DNA of 64,000 nt from assembly GCA_002118135.1 (NCBI GenBank), contig BDIU01000371.1, positions 62,254 to 126,253 on the forward strand, in the 5' to 3' direction. Positions within the stretch are counted from its first letter, which is position 1. Each line of letters opens with the position of its first letter. The position numbers were made by a program, and so were the translations under genes. The notes beneath the pieces are model-generated. The model saw only the letters and a list, made by a program, of their open reading frames with translations, did not search any database and was not told the origin of the DNA. The stretch comes from Trebouxia sp. TZW2008 (lineage: Eukaryota; Chlorophyta; Trebouxiophyceae; Trebouxiales; Trebouxiaceae). Positions 1 through 11,679 of the stretch are shown here, piece after piece.

Positions 1-990
1 AGTGTGTCGAAGCGTTGAAACAAGCCTGCAAAGCTCTGACCTAGAAGGTTGCCATACTCCTTCTCGAGAAGCGTGTTGAAGCTTCTCCAGGGTCGACTCC
101 ATAGAGCCGGTCGCTGCAAGACCTCAGCTAACACATTGAGTATAATGCGCACCAGAGCTTCCAGGACAGAGGGCGCGAAAACGAGCAGAGTTGGGACAGC
201 CCAGTCAAGTATGACCCAGGCCATCAAGACTTGACCTAATCTCGCAGTCAGCGCATGCGACCAGGATAGTCTACATAGAGGTTCTGCATCAACTTCTGAA
301 ACCGCATCGCAACGTGACAAAGGTTTGCCCTCAAGTGCGACTCATCTTGGGCAACTGCTTGGCTTGAAGTCTGGCACCGAATTGGCCTGCCTCCTAAATT
401 CACAATTAGTTACCCTACAGATGCCAGTTGCTTTGTGGTTTCGGAGCGTACTTGTGGGGGAAACACATTAAGACAGAACAGAGACAGAGAGCGGCCCCAG
501 AGAGCGGCAACCCCGAAGAGCGGCAGGCCCCAGCCCGAGTTTAGAAGTATTGTGCAGCAAAGCAATGTAAACTTACTCTCTCTCTCTCTCTCTCTCTCTT
601 CAAGGCACTGCTTAAATCTTAGCGCTCAGGGACCTGCAGGCAATGTCTTTTGCCCTTGCAAACGCATTTTTGTAGTGCTTTGCTGCTCAGTTGCACGCGC
701 AATGCTATGTCATTTGAGCGTGCACTAGACATCTGCATGTGACTGATCATGCTTGCTGCCAATCCACGCACCTACGTCCACCAAGGCAGCTGGCAATGAC
801 CCATGTGCCTGAAGAAAGGTACATTGCTAGCACGGCAGCACTGGTAAAAAGCTTGATGCTGCAGCAGTGCTTGAGCAAAGCTAGTGGAACAGCACCATAG
901 CACAGCATTGCATCAGTGCAATGTCAGCATTGCATTATCATCAGGTGACTTTCTGCTGTTCCAAAGCTACTGCAGCAAGGGTAGCTTGAT
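1..990. other. No gene seen; left-edge noncoding DNA
   Basis: I see no coding signal here. Open frames are short and their translations are low in complexity. A pure CT dinucleotide run lies at about 577-600. The stretch sits downstream of the CoA-transferase stop codon, so its right part may hold that gene's 3' untranslated region and decayed copies of its last exon. Confidence 0.5.
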
Positions 991-1081
991 CAGATGATCT
1001 GCTGCGGCAATGCTAGCAGGGCACCATCATCACAATTAAGCTGCTCCCTCAGCGCTTGATCAGTGTAGCAGCCCCAGTTTG
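991..1081 (-). pseudogene. Decayed tandem copy of the CoA-transferase last exon
   Basis: On the minus strand this stretch parallels the tail of the functional last exon at 1249-1347. Shared blocks include the CTAGC-containing segment and the segment coding for the HTDEVLREQLN region, but there are substitutions and indels. A shorter related fragment sits at about 1119-1160. It lies beyond the true stop codon, so it is noncoding debris from a tandem exon duplication. Confidence 0.65.
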
Positions 1082-1247
1082 TGAAAGCTGTACATTGGCA
1101 CAATGCCAAAAGCATAGCATGTCCAGACGACTCTCTGCTGCCAGAGCGCTAGCATCCCTCAGCCCTCAGCACTCAGCACCTCACTGAAGTGGCTGTCTAC
1201 GCATATTGACAGCTTTCTGGTGGCCACAGTGCAAAATACGAGCATGC

Positions 1248-4200
1248 TCAGATGACCTTTTGCTGCCGCAACGCTAGCAGTGCAGCATCATCAAGGTTGA
1301 GCTGCTCTCTCAGCACTTCATCAGTGTGATGGCCCAAGTCTGGGCCAGCCCATTTGGTGCTGCCAGGTGTGCCTGTCATCACAGGCAGCATGGCTGGTAG
1401 TGTCACTTCCTCTCCACCTGCAATGGGACTCCACGCATGAGTCGCATGTGAAGTGTGCTACAAGTAATGCTGTAGTGTGCTAGTTTGTATGGTCTGATAC
1501 ATTGAGATGTGAAGAAATCATGTTGGCACTGGCAGCATGGCTGGCAGTGTAATCTCTGCTCCATCTGCAATGACAGCAAGCGCATTGGTCCAGGTGTACT
1601 AAACATCACAATGTCAATGAGGTCATTGCCGGCAGCAGTGCATCTTCTTCCCAATCTCACGCGGACACAGATGGGTCATGCTCTGTAACACGTCACACTA
1701 AGAAGACAACATGTTAGCAGGTGTCTACAACTGTTTATGCTGCTTCAGCAATACACACTGCCTTGCTGAGCACTCACTGTGTGTATGCTAAGCAATTGCA
1801 GCTAAGAGAACTGATCATCAGCTGCCAGGCAGAAGCATCAGCCATGCAAGCGCCATTTGACACCATCACAATAGCAAAACCTCGAATTGTGCAGTCAAAG
1901 GCAACTCTAAATGCTAGATTTTATAACGCAAGCTGCTTCTCTCAGAACCCTGAAGTGTTGAAGTGAGCTTGCTACATATGTACAGGGCAAGCACAGTGAC
2001 TGACCGTCAGGTGGTTGGGCAATTTGAAACATGTTGCGCTGGCGGTACTGCTCCTCTTGATAGATGTCTGCTGTGCTCAAAATGAGACCTGCACAAAGTA
2101 TCTGTGTGTCAGCATGTGCACAGTCCATGTCCAAGCATACTGGTGCATTTCCCTCAACTGAAGGGCAAAGGTACCCATGATAATAACAGTTACAAAATCC
2201 AGCACATATGATAGGTGGCCCAAGTCTGTCTCGCCAGGCAGCCTTGTTCTGAGACAAAGTTCTGCTGTGTACTCAAGCACAGACAAGCTTGAGCAGATAT
2301 GACCAGCATGCATGTACATTTGTGAGCACGCATTGCTAGATGTGCCAGCAAGATCTATATCCACACAGTCAAAGCCATGCCCCAGGTCAGTCTTCCAGCA
2401 CAAAGACGACAGTCAAGGCGCATCACATGCAACAGCACTGTATAGATGTTGCCATGTCAGAGAAACATCACTTGCGAAGATATCATGTACCTGTCATCAA
2501 CATGTCGTTCCTGTTGCTGAGGCATGTTGTGTTATGGCTAGCATGTGGGTGTGACAGATTCACAAGCGCTGTGACCAACAAGCAGTCACTTTCATGTATA
2601 CTTTGCACTGAAGTGCAGTCTGACATCAATAGCTGCTTTGTATGGCTCACAGATGTTGTGTAATGCCAGCAGGGTATGAGTGAAGCCCTACGGTGCTTAC
2701 TGGTAGTCAAAACAGGTGTGTGTGGCCCAAGCCTTGTCTTGCCAGGCTGGCTTGTTCTGGACATCACAGTAAGAGCAACTCAACAGCGTCAAATGTGCTA
2801 CTACAACACAGATGATTCATCTATTAGGTAGGCTGGCAACACGTAACATATGGAGGAAAATGTGTCGTCATCTTAGCAGTCCTTCCAGAAAAGCAGTTAT
2901 ATCAGTAGTCTCCAAAGTTGATGGGAGAGAAAGACTGTCACCTTGGATATGGCTGTGCTGCCATAAACACAAGCAACTGCTCTACAAATGCTTGAGCTGT
3001 GTAGAGCTGTAGCTTGTGACTAATGACAGCACAGCCACATGCAAGACGGCAGTCACTTACCCCACCAGCTTTCAACACTACAGGGACATGACTGCGTTTG
3101 CAAAGCGCTTGACAGCCCTCACACAAATGAAAATTTAAGTAGCCAATGCAAGATCAGCGCTTCCTTTAGTTTGCAGCATCTAGAATACTAGGATTTGGCG
3201 TTTTGGCTTGCTGCAGCTCCTTCAGTAGAGATTTGCTGAAACTGTGCATCAAGCGCAACCAGCTGTAACGTGAGCATGAGTCAGCAGAGTAGCTGTGCGT
3301 AAACAATATGGCAGTGGACTAGGTGGCGCTGACCTGTTTGCAGTCACTCAGATTGCATTCACCAAAATCAGAGTGAATAAGGTTGCAGTAGACTAGGGTG
3401 TAGATTTCATAGCGTGCTGTGACCTGCTTTGCACAGATTTATGACGTAGTGAACTATCTTGCTCTGGCTGAAGATACAACAACCTGCTTTGCAGTGACAT
3501 GATCTGCAGTGACCTGTTTTGCAGTGACATGATCTGCAGTGACCTGTTTTGCAGTGATCTCCTTGGCAGTGAACTCGATTACAGTCATCACAAACACAGT
3601 CATCAGTTTTACAGTGCGCCTATTTGTCGTGACCTGGGTTGCACTGACCTGCTTTGCTGAGACCTAGGTTGCAGCAACATAGTTTACAGTGACACATATT
3701 GCACTGACACAGCTTGCATTGAATCAACTTTGGAATTGAAACAATAGCAGGGCTGACCTGAGGGCACTCTGGCTTCTGCCATAGCTGCCAGCACCTCCTC
3801 ATGCGTGTGCGCAGCAACCCAGTCTCCAATCACCTGCAGCACATTCATGCAGCTTTATTTTTGGGGATGGCAGACACCAATCACTGCCAAATTCATGTAA
3901 CCTGCAGAGAGCCTCAGCCATTTGCTACACTTTTTGCGATGTCTGTGGCTTTGGTCATGGCTGCTAGCACCTTCTGATGCGTATGCAAACACACCCAGTC
4001 CCCAATGACCTGCAGCACATTCATGCTGTTGTATTTTGGGCAATAGCAGGTCTGCAGACACCACCCAATACCACAGTCATTTCATATGGAGAGGATCTCA
4101 GCCATTAGCTGAGTTTCTATGGCATCTGTTGCTTTTGTCATGGCTACTGGTACCTCCTCATGTGTGTGCATGGCCACCTAGTCTCCAATCACCTGCACCA

Positions 4201-7200
4201 CATTCATAATTCTGTACTTTTGGGCAAGACAATGTCTGCAGACACTGGTCCGCCACATTGCTTGAATATGGGCGCAGCAACTTGGTTCAATGCGGATGGT
4301 ATATGAGGCTGCTGCTGTTGGTGAAGCTGCAGCGTCTGTGCTACTGGAGTATCTGCTGGCCAGGAGCGCTGCAATCAGCCCAATCCAGACATTTGTGGCC
4401 CTTACACATGCGTGCCGCCTGGAGCGTAGGTGACTGCTCTAGACAGCCAGCCAGCCTGAAGATGACCCGAGTAGGCGCAAGCCTGACATCGGGAAGGTGC
4501 CTCTCTCAACTTGCCTTGTGTGTCATGCACTGTCATCTCGCTTAGGCTCCACACTTCTTGACTCCATGTTTGTGCTGCAAACACTTTGCCTTTGGGTTGA
4601 GAGGTGCTGTTGCAATCAGACATCAGCACCAAAGCAAGCACAGACGAAGAGGGCTCTTCTTGTAAATCTCATCAGCCCGTTGACATCTATGGGTGTTTGT
4701 GGCATAAAGGGGGTTGGAAGCTGCCATGTCAGGCCTTCCTACTGCTTTCATGAAGTGGCTGATGATGCACAGACAGTCTGACAGACATCAGCAGAAATAC
4801 ATGTAGAGACAGACATAGCAGACCATGTAGATTTCATCAGCCTGTTGACATCTATGGGTGTTTGTGGCATAAAGGGGGGTTGGAAGCTGCCATGTCAGGC
4901 CTTCCTACTGCTTTCATGAAGTGGCTGATGATGCACAGACAGTCAGACAGACATCAACAGAAATACATGTAGAGACAGACATAGCAGACCTTGTAGATTT
5001 CATCAGCCTGTTGACACCTATGGGTGTTTGTGGCATAAAGGGGGTTGGAAGCTGCCATGTCAGGCCTCCCTACTGCTGTCATGAGTCGGCTGTACACTGA
5101 GTCGCCGTTGCCGCCTATGATGACATACTTGCCATCTTTGCTTTGCATGGTAGCTGATGGCACTACACCTGAAAAGCACCGATGTAAATGTCAGCGACAA
5201 TGTCGATGTCAAAGTCAGAGGTGTTTAAAGCTTCACTGAGTCATTGTTGCTGATGACATACTTGCCAGCGACAATGTCAGTGTCAGTGTCAGTGTCAGTG
5301 TCAAAGACATTTCAAGCTTCACTGAGTCATCATTGCTGCCAATGGCAAAATACCACCTTGCTACCTTTGCTTTACATAGTGGTCCTGGGCGCAAGATGCC
5401 AGGAACGCCAATGCCAGCATCAATGTTAAGCACAGCTTGTGATTTGCGGATCCTGTATAGTTCAAGTGTGTAAAATGACATTGCCAGCGTCCCTTCCAGC
5501 AGAAGCAGTATGTTGCAGTACACAGAAACAATTGGATGCACAACATGACAACTTGAGATGGCTTCAAGTACACTCACTAAAGATGGTGGAATATGAAGCA
5601 CCTGGGCTTCGCCAGAGCATTGAGCCCCTTTTTTCCAGAGTTTGCATTGACACATTGCTAACCAAACGCCTTTGCAGTGAACAGCAGTTAGAAGCAGTAA
5701 GACCATACTCTCCACTTCAGTGATTGACACTTTACAACATCCCTGTATTTTTGTATTGCATGTTGGCGCCGATCTTGCTATATTATGCACTTCACAGTTT
5801 GCATTGTACCTCAGTGATCATGCTCTCAGATACTGGCGTATTGAGTGTTATGGACGGTAATGTACTGGTCACAAGGAGTTTACATGACCAGACTGCTGCC
5901 AAAATACCTGAAATGGTGGATCCTGAAGGCGGCCGGTCATGCCCACTGTACACAAACTCTGGCACGCACCCTTCCATCATGTTGAACATGGACTCACTGA
6001 TAGCCGCATCAATCACCTGTACAAGAATAGGAACATCTGGAACGGCATTGTGTTGTCCAGCTTTTAACAGTCAAACATCAGACGTCCTTCTCTTGATGCT
6101 CAAAGCAAGTCAGCCTGGCAAAACAAGACTGGTGCCACTGGTGCCAGCGCCTTTGCCGGAAAATGTCACCCGTTATTACTGTATCAGAAGCTGAACTGTG
6201 TCACGCCGTACAAACAGTAGCTCCTGATTCAGCTGAATCATAGACAACTGCAAAGAAGAGTCAAAGCATGGAAAGCTTTTGTGTCCAAATTGCACAGCAC
6301 ACCTGCCCAGGATGATGCTGTTGAAGCGTTGTTAATCAAGAAGAGCAGCAAAGATAGTCCCAAAAATGGCATCAGATTCAAACGGATGCATGGATTTGAC
6401 AGCCTGCTTTCCTGTTTGTTGCATTCACATAACCTTAGCATATCACAGACGACATAAGAAAGAACCAACAAAATATGTCCAAAATCAAAAATAGCGTAAG
6501 CGAGCATTACAAAAACAACAAGGTTTGTACCATGGCTGCGATGCTGACCTGCCCAAGAACACTGTTGTTGTGGCGTTGGCGATGGAGAAGCGCCATGACA
6601 ATGCCAAAGGCTGCATGTATCTGACAACATGCCTTGCTCGAACAAGAAACAGCATGAACAGAAAGAAATGAAATCTTGTACCAGACTGCATGCATACCTG
6701 CCCAGGAACACTGCTGTTGTTGCGTTGGCGGTGAAGAAGAGCCATGACAATACCAAAGGCTGCATGCAGGCCAGCCAAGGTATCCCCCAGGGACATGTTG
6801 GGCCGCACAGGGGGGCGGTCGGCAAAGCCATTCAGATGCCTGCCACAACACTGCAACCAACAGTTCAGTGTTTGAGCAGGCTTTGAGCTGTTCATATGCC
6901 TGCCAATATGCCTGCCGCAAAACTGCAACCAACACCTAAGTGTGTAAGCAGGCTTTGAGCAGTGTATCTGCCTGCTACAACACTGCAACCACTACCTCAA
7001 TCCACGTCACTGCTACCACCAAGTCATTGTTTGAGCAGGCTTTGGCTGGTTCATATGCCTGCCGCAAAATTGCAACCAACATCTCTGTGTGCAAGCAGGC
7101 TTTGAGCTTTGTAAATGCCTGCCACAACACTGCAACCGGTTCAGTATTTGAGCAGACTTTATCACTGTTGCTTGGCAGCTGCATCAAGCTCAACTGCCAG

Positions 7201-9025
7201 TCAAAATTCCACATGTTGCCGTCAACATATATGCCATCAACAACAGTGCATGTTCGGATGCCATCTCAGTTCAAATGCAACAATAACAGACACTACAGCG
7301 CTGTGGTGATTCAAGCTGCATGTGCGCAGTGTGCAACTGCAATGGCAGCTTGCATGCAATATGTGTTTTTGCAGATTACCTGAAGCCTCCATAGGCCTCG
7401 CACACACTGGCGTAGCCAGCTAGGTGAGACTTAGGGCCTGTCTGCCCGTAGCCTGAGATGCGTGCAAACACCAGCTCTGGCTTCAGATCCTTCACATCAG
7501 ATAAGACAGCATTCAGCCAAATATAATGACTTCTCTTTATGACGACTGCTTTGGTTCCAAAGGAAGTTGTCCTTACACCGCATTGTCGTTATGCTGAGGT
7601 GTTAGTGCAGTCAGCATGCAGTGATTGGTTCCCGATTGCGCTGTCCTTACACCAAGAATGTCCTCATATCGAGTGTCCTTGCAAACAGAAGTCACATAAA
7701 CAAGTGCTACAAAATGAGGCTGTCAAGCATTGCTTCAGCAAGACTCAGTTGGTATGTTGATCACAAGTGCCCAGCATTCACGGCGATAGGTACACATTAC
7801 ACATGAAGCTGTGAGCAATCATTGTGACAATCAGCTACAGCAGGCTTGAATGGCAACAGAACTGCCAGGGTCACTGCATTCTGGCAAGCTTCACAGCGCA
7901 GCGTGACGTGTTTTGCTGGCATGAGAAATTGTAGATTGTATTGACTCTGCAATGTTGCTGACAATGACAATGCTTGCAACTGTGTCCCACTGAAGATACA
8001 GATCTGCAAGCTGCTGTTGATTCCACAGCATGCATCATGTTATCAACTATGCAGATCAAACTTGCTAGTGGTCACGTCGCATGCGACACCCCAGCAGTCT
8101 TGTGTATGCAGCTGGCTAGATTGTTTTTTGCATGCTATGATTGACCAGCCTTCCAGATCCCAGGTGCTGAGTATTTGAATACATCAACAAGGCAAAAAAG
8201 CATACCTTTGGGCCAAGCTTCCATTTCTCCATGACACCAGGTCTGAAGTTCTCCACAAGCACATCAGCTTTGCTGGCCAGCTGCTTGATGAGTTGCCGGC
8301 CCTCTTCTTGCCTCATGTCAACAGTGATGCACCGCCTGTTGCGCCCCTGCAGGTTGCAAACTATAGCACCCTCGAGAAGAAGAAAGTATATGTGAAGAAG
8401 ACTGCAATAGTCTTGAGCCTTGTGACCCTCAACCCTCTTCGTTTACCAATGGTGCTGAGCAGCATGCATTCCAATTCATGGTATGCTACACTGGCAGCCT
8501 TGGCAGCAGCACAGCAGCTCATGCAAAGTACAAAGCTGTGATGTTTCTGAAGGAGTGCTGGTTGCTGCTGAAGGACGAAGCACCAAGCAACCAAAAACTG
8601 ATGGCATAAGCAGGAGATGCTCAACGATGCTTGCTCACATATGAGCGCCACCACAAGCTGGTTCCGGACTTGTCCGTTGTGCGCAAAGACCGCAAAGCGT
8701 CGCCAGCGCCTGGGGGTTCCACCTTGATCACATCTGCTCCGAAGTATGCCAGGGCAGCTCCGCAGAAGTTGCCGGCGACCACTTGGCCGAGATCAAGGAC
8801 CTGTACAGATGTTCATAATCAGCTCTATAAGTGCGAGACATGCGTAGGATGCTGACGGTGTTGCTTCACGCCCCGCACCTTGATGCCTTGCAATGGCCCT
8901 GACGCCTGTTGAGACGGTGCTTCGGCGGCCTTATGCTGCAGCCTTGCGTGACTAGCCGACAAGGTGACGCGCAGATCTCCAAGCAAGCCAGCAGCACTGT
9001 CGCAACAACACAATGCACGCAGCAT
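1248..9025 (-). CDS. Family III CoA-transferase (succinyl-CoA:glutarate CoA-transferase-like), 10 exons
   Basis: Probable mitochondrial class III CoA-transferase (CaiB/BaiF fold) that moves CoA between dicarboxylic acids. I assemble ten exons, in order 9025-8879, 8800-8639, 8346-8206, 7489-7380, 6839-6698, 6016-5908, 5168-4990, 3833-3758, 2088-2005 and 1417-1248. All phases join and give 439 residues, normal for the family. Landmarks are an N-terminal stretch rich in Arg, Ala and Leu (targeting-like), VLDLGQVVAGNFCG, ADVIKVEPPGAGD, ADVLVENFRPGVMEKWKLG, ARISGYGQTGP, MSLGDTLAGLHAAFGI (the Asp fits the family's catalytic Asp), and a C-terminus with LPAMLPVMTGTPGS. Glutarate is suggested by similarity to SUGCT-type enzymes; the substrate is inference. 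At least four exons have decayed tandem copies in flanking introns. The gene is divergent from the aldo/keto reductase. Confidence 0.88.
1523..1574 (-). pseudogene. Upstream partial copy of CoA-transferase exon 10 with its own acceptor
   Basis: The minus strand carries an acceptor-like TCATTGCAG followed by a copy of the start of exon 10. If spliced to exon 9 in the same phase it reads DGAEITLPAMLPVPT and then a stop. The functional exon 10 (1417-1248) reads GGEEVTLPAMLPVMTGTPG and continues. This is either a decayed duplicate or an alternative terminal exon that would remove about 45 residues. Confidence 0.6.
3470..3725. repeat. Degenerate minisatellite, unit about 15-20 bp
   Basis: A run of imperfect repeats built on TTTGCAGTGACCTG and GCAGTGACATGATCT fills this part of intron 8 of the CoA-transferase. 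The 3510-3560 core is the cleanest, with two nearly identical blocks. No coding sense is apparent. Confidence 0.7.
3934..4192 (-). pseudogene. Two decayed tandem copies of CoA-transferase exon 8
   Basis: The functional exon 8 (3833-3758) encodes VIGDWVAAHTHEEVLAAM. Upstream in the gene are two copies, with exon starts near 4009 and 4192, giving periods of 176 and 183 bp. Each keeps an acceptor-like CTGCAG or GTGCAG and some flanking intron. The 4009 copy still reads VIGDWVCLHTHQKVLAAM. The 4192 copy has a stop in place of the second Trp-region codon. Together they form a three-step ladder of which only the gene-distal copy is intact. Confidence 0.8.
4660..4945 (-). pseudogene. Two decayed copies of the 3' half of CoA-transferase exon 7
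   Basis: The functional exon 7 (5168-4990) ends in sequence coding for GRPDMAASNPLYATNTHR and a donor. The same block with donor-flanking intron recurs about 165 and 330 bp further downstream in the gene (around 4830-4945 and 4660-4780). Near-identical 30-50 bp runs are shared, including the segment with CTATGGGTGTTTGTGGC. The 5' half of the exon is absent from both copies. Confidence 0.85.
5268..5310. repeat. TGTCAG hexamer microsatellite
   Basis: About six near-perfect TGTCAG units lie in intron 6 of the CoA-transferase, next to more diverged relatives at about 5185-5220. Confidence 0.8.
6301..6629 (-). pseudogene. Two decayed copies of the 3' part of CoA-transferase exon 5
   Basis: The functional exon 5 (6839-6698) ends with a block encoding LAGLHAAFGIVMALLHRQRN. 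Copies of that end, with the donor side attached, lie at about 6629-6547 (reading AAFGIVMALLHRQRHNN before losing frame context) and, more decayed, at about 6375-6301. All three begin at the donor boundary with ACCTGCCCA on the plus strand. Confidence 0.75.
6835..7160. repeat. 60-85 bp degenerate tandem repeat in CoA-transferase intron 4
   Basis: Five to six units share GCCTGCCACAACACTGCAAC and TTGAGCAGGCTTTGAGC, with unit starts near 6838, 6900, 6967, 7055 and 7112. The first unit abuts the acceptor of exon 5, so the array may have arisen by repeated copying of the acceptor region. Confidence 0.75.
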
Positions 9026-9499
9026 CGTGTTTAGCTGCTGTACAGCAGGTGTGCTTGACGGCGGCTAGACCGTTGACGAAGCGAGCGACAGTAACAGTTA
9101 TAAGTAGAAGGTTTTACATCGCTACGGAACCCATTCAAAGACCAGCAAATCTTGATCGCTGACGGACCTCGTCAACGGGTTCGTGGGTGTTCCGAGCAAA
9201 TTATCTTTTTCTGCGTTACAGAACAAGCGTTACTTTTAATGCGTAATTTGCCCACATGATTGCGCGACGCAATCCTGACGTCAACCCGAACGTCAATGTG
9301 AGCAAATTTTTGAAAAGGGGGGGACCCGTCGCAGCTGTGATGGTTGCTGCGGCCACTGCGTGTCCAAAGTCCTTGTAATTGCGATCTGCAGTGTGTCTGC
9401 TGTCGTGCTTGCTTCCGCTTGTCGGTCAACCCACGTCGCTCCGAATAGCGGTCTTTGCAGTACGACCGCCATCGATATCACCGCCCTGCACACCGCAAC
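9026..9499. promoter_or_regulatory. Divergent promoter region, CoA-transferase / aldo-keto reductase
   Basis: This 474 bp spacer separates two divergent start codons. It must hold both 5' untranslated regions and core promoters. I do not recognise a canonical TATA box or other named element. Confidence 0.5.
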
Positions 9500-11646
9500 A
9501 TGACTCCCCGATTGCCAATACGCCCGCTGGGCAAGCAAGGCCTGCATGCGTCCGCTCAAGGGCTAGGTTGCATGAGCTTGAGCAATGATAAAGCGGGAGA
9601 TTTAGGTCCTGAAGCCGACCGCGTCGCCATCATCCGACAGGCTTTGTCCAACGGCGTCACGCTGTTGAACACTGCAGACATGTACGGCCCTTACAAGAAC
9701 CACAAGCTGATAGGTATGCAATCTTTTGCTCAAGCACCTTCAGTCTAAATCTTTTGCAGGCTATCCAACCGGAACCGGCTGCAGCTCGATCGTGACCAAA
9801 ACGCGCCAACGAGCTGTCCACGCACAACAAGCAATCCAAGCTTGCTGTTTATTGTGCATGCAATCACCAAAAAACCTTCTCAATCTGAAGTCGTCTTGTC
9901 AATCTGTGCAGGTGAAGCCATAAAGGGGATCCCTCGGGATCAGGTCGTCATTGCCTCCAAGTGGGGACCCATGGTAGATGAGAAGTTCAACTTCACTTTT
10001 GATGGGAGCGCAGAGTATGCCAGAAAGTCACTACAGCTCACCTTGAAGAATCTTGGTGTTGACTACGTTGACCTGTACATACTACGTAGCAAGGATCCAA
10101 AAGTGCCATTTGAGGAGAGCATTAGAGCAATGGCAGTAAGTGTTGTATGCACGATCTTGCATGTCTGCATCATGTTCTGGCAAAAACATTTGCTGCAGCG
10201 CATGATTTAGCTTTTGACGTTGAAATTGCATCAACTCTGTCACTTTCCACCCTGCAACTTGTGAGCTTGCAGTTGTGAGCAATTGATACTTAGAAGTCAG
10301 GGTATTTCCATGCAGTTTTGCCTTAGCAGATATTTGTGCTAACATTATGCCGCATTGCAAATAACAGCAACTTTTGAAGACTCCCTTCTCGCATCATAAA
10401 CGTGACTGCCTAGGAGCGGTATTGTGCTATCCCCTCACTACTCTGGTATTGCCGGCATATGCAAGCAGAGAGAACGCCATACAATGCCCTGTAATTGCAA
10501 GTGCATCATCCACACAATTGGCAAATCTGCTCGAACACAAGCTTTGCTAACAAAGCTGACTTGCTGTGAGGTGCTGCAGCCTTCTGTGCAGCCGTAACAG
10601 TGGCTGCATGGGTAGCTGCATGATAGCTGACCTTTTCACCTGCTCCAGGGTCGCAACGTGAAAAATGGCATCAACTGCAAACAGTTTCCTGCAGGAGCTT
10701 GTGAAGGAGGGACTGGTGAAGGGAATAGGTCTGTCAGAGGTGGCAGCAGCAGACATCCGCAAGGCCCATGCCATCCACCCCATCGCTGCCATTGAAATGG
10801 AGTGGTCACTGTTCAGCCGAGATGCTGAGGTAACAATCACCATCGTCGTCATGGTTACAGTGTGTCTCACAAGTCCTGTCAGGCAGGCTTGTCTTGTGCA
10901 TCACGCTGAGGTAACTGTGACTGCAAAGAACCCATAAGCTTCTTTCAGGGAAGAAATTGTCACCTTATTGACGTGCTTGCAAACCCGCCAAATGGCCCAA
11001 ATTGCCAATTAGCACCATTTGACTGCCATTTTTTTTGAAGATAAGTTTCTAGATGTACCCAAATAAGATGTCTCTTGTGTCATGTAGTGTCAAGCTGCAA
11101 CACTGTGCTGTACTCGCTCGAGCGGCAGCTACAATTAGAAGCCCCACTGCACAAATCTGCATAGCCTGTGCAGCACTTTCAAGTCTTAAATTTAAGAGCA
11201 CAGCAACAGCGCAGCATTGTGGCAACACATAACCATGCTAGCATTGCAAGCATGTGATATTGTGAGCAACCAAGTGTGATACAGCTGACTGCTGGTGCTT
11301 CAGTCATGTGACCCATATACCATCTGATCTGTGCACAGCAACAGCTTGGCAAGCAGTGTATATGATTGCAACATTGAGCTTTATTTTGACGATGATTTGT
11401 GACTTTGGGTGGCAGGCATTGCAATGAGGTCTTCATGATTGATAGTTCGCATTTGGTAGCGGTGGATCACAACTGTCAATGGCCTTGACCCGGACGATTC
11501 ATGCCAACATACTCTCTCTGCCTGCCAGCCTGCCTGTCTGCCTGCCTGCCTGTCTGTCTGCCTGTCTGTCTGTCTGTCTGTCTGTCTGTCTGCCTGCCTG
11601 TCTGCCTGCCTGCCTGCCTGCCTGCCTGTCTGTCTGTCTGCCTGCC

Positions 11647-11679
<33 letters not shown>

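Noticed and set aside
1329..1350. Apparent extra copy of the dispersed ~40-bp motif (TGGCCCAAGTCTGG)
   Set aside because: It is coding sequence of CoA-transferase exon 10 (GPDLGH) and lacks the CCTGGCGAGACA half of the motif.
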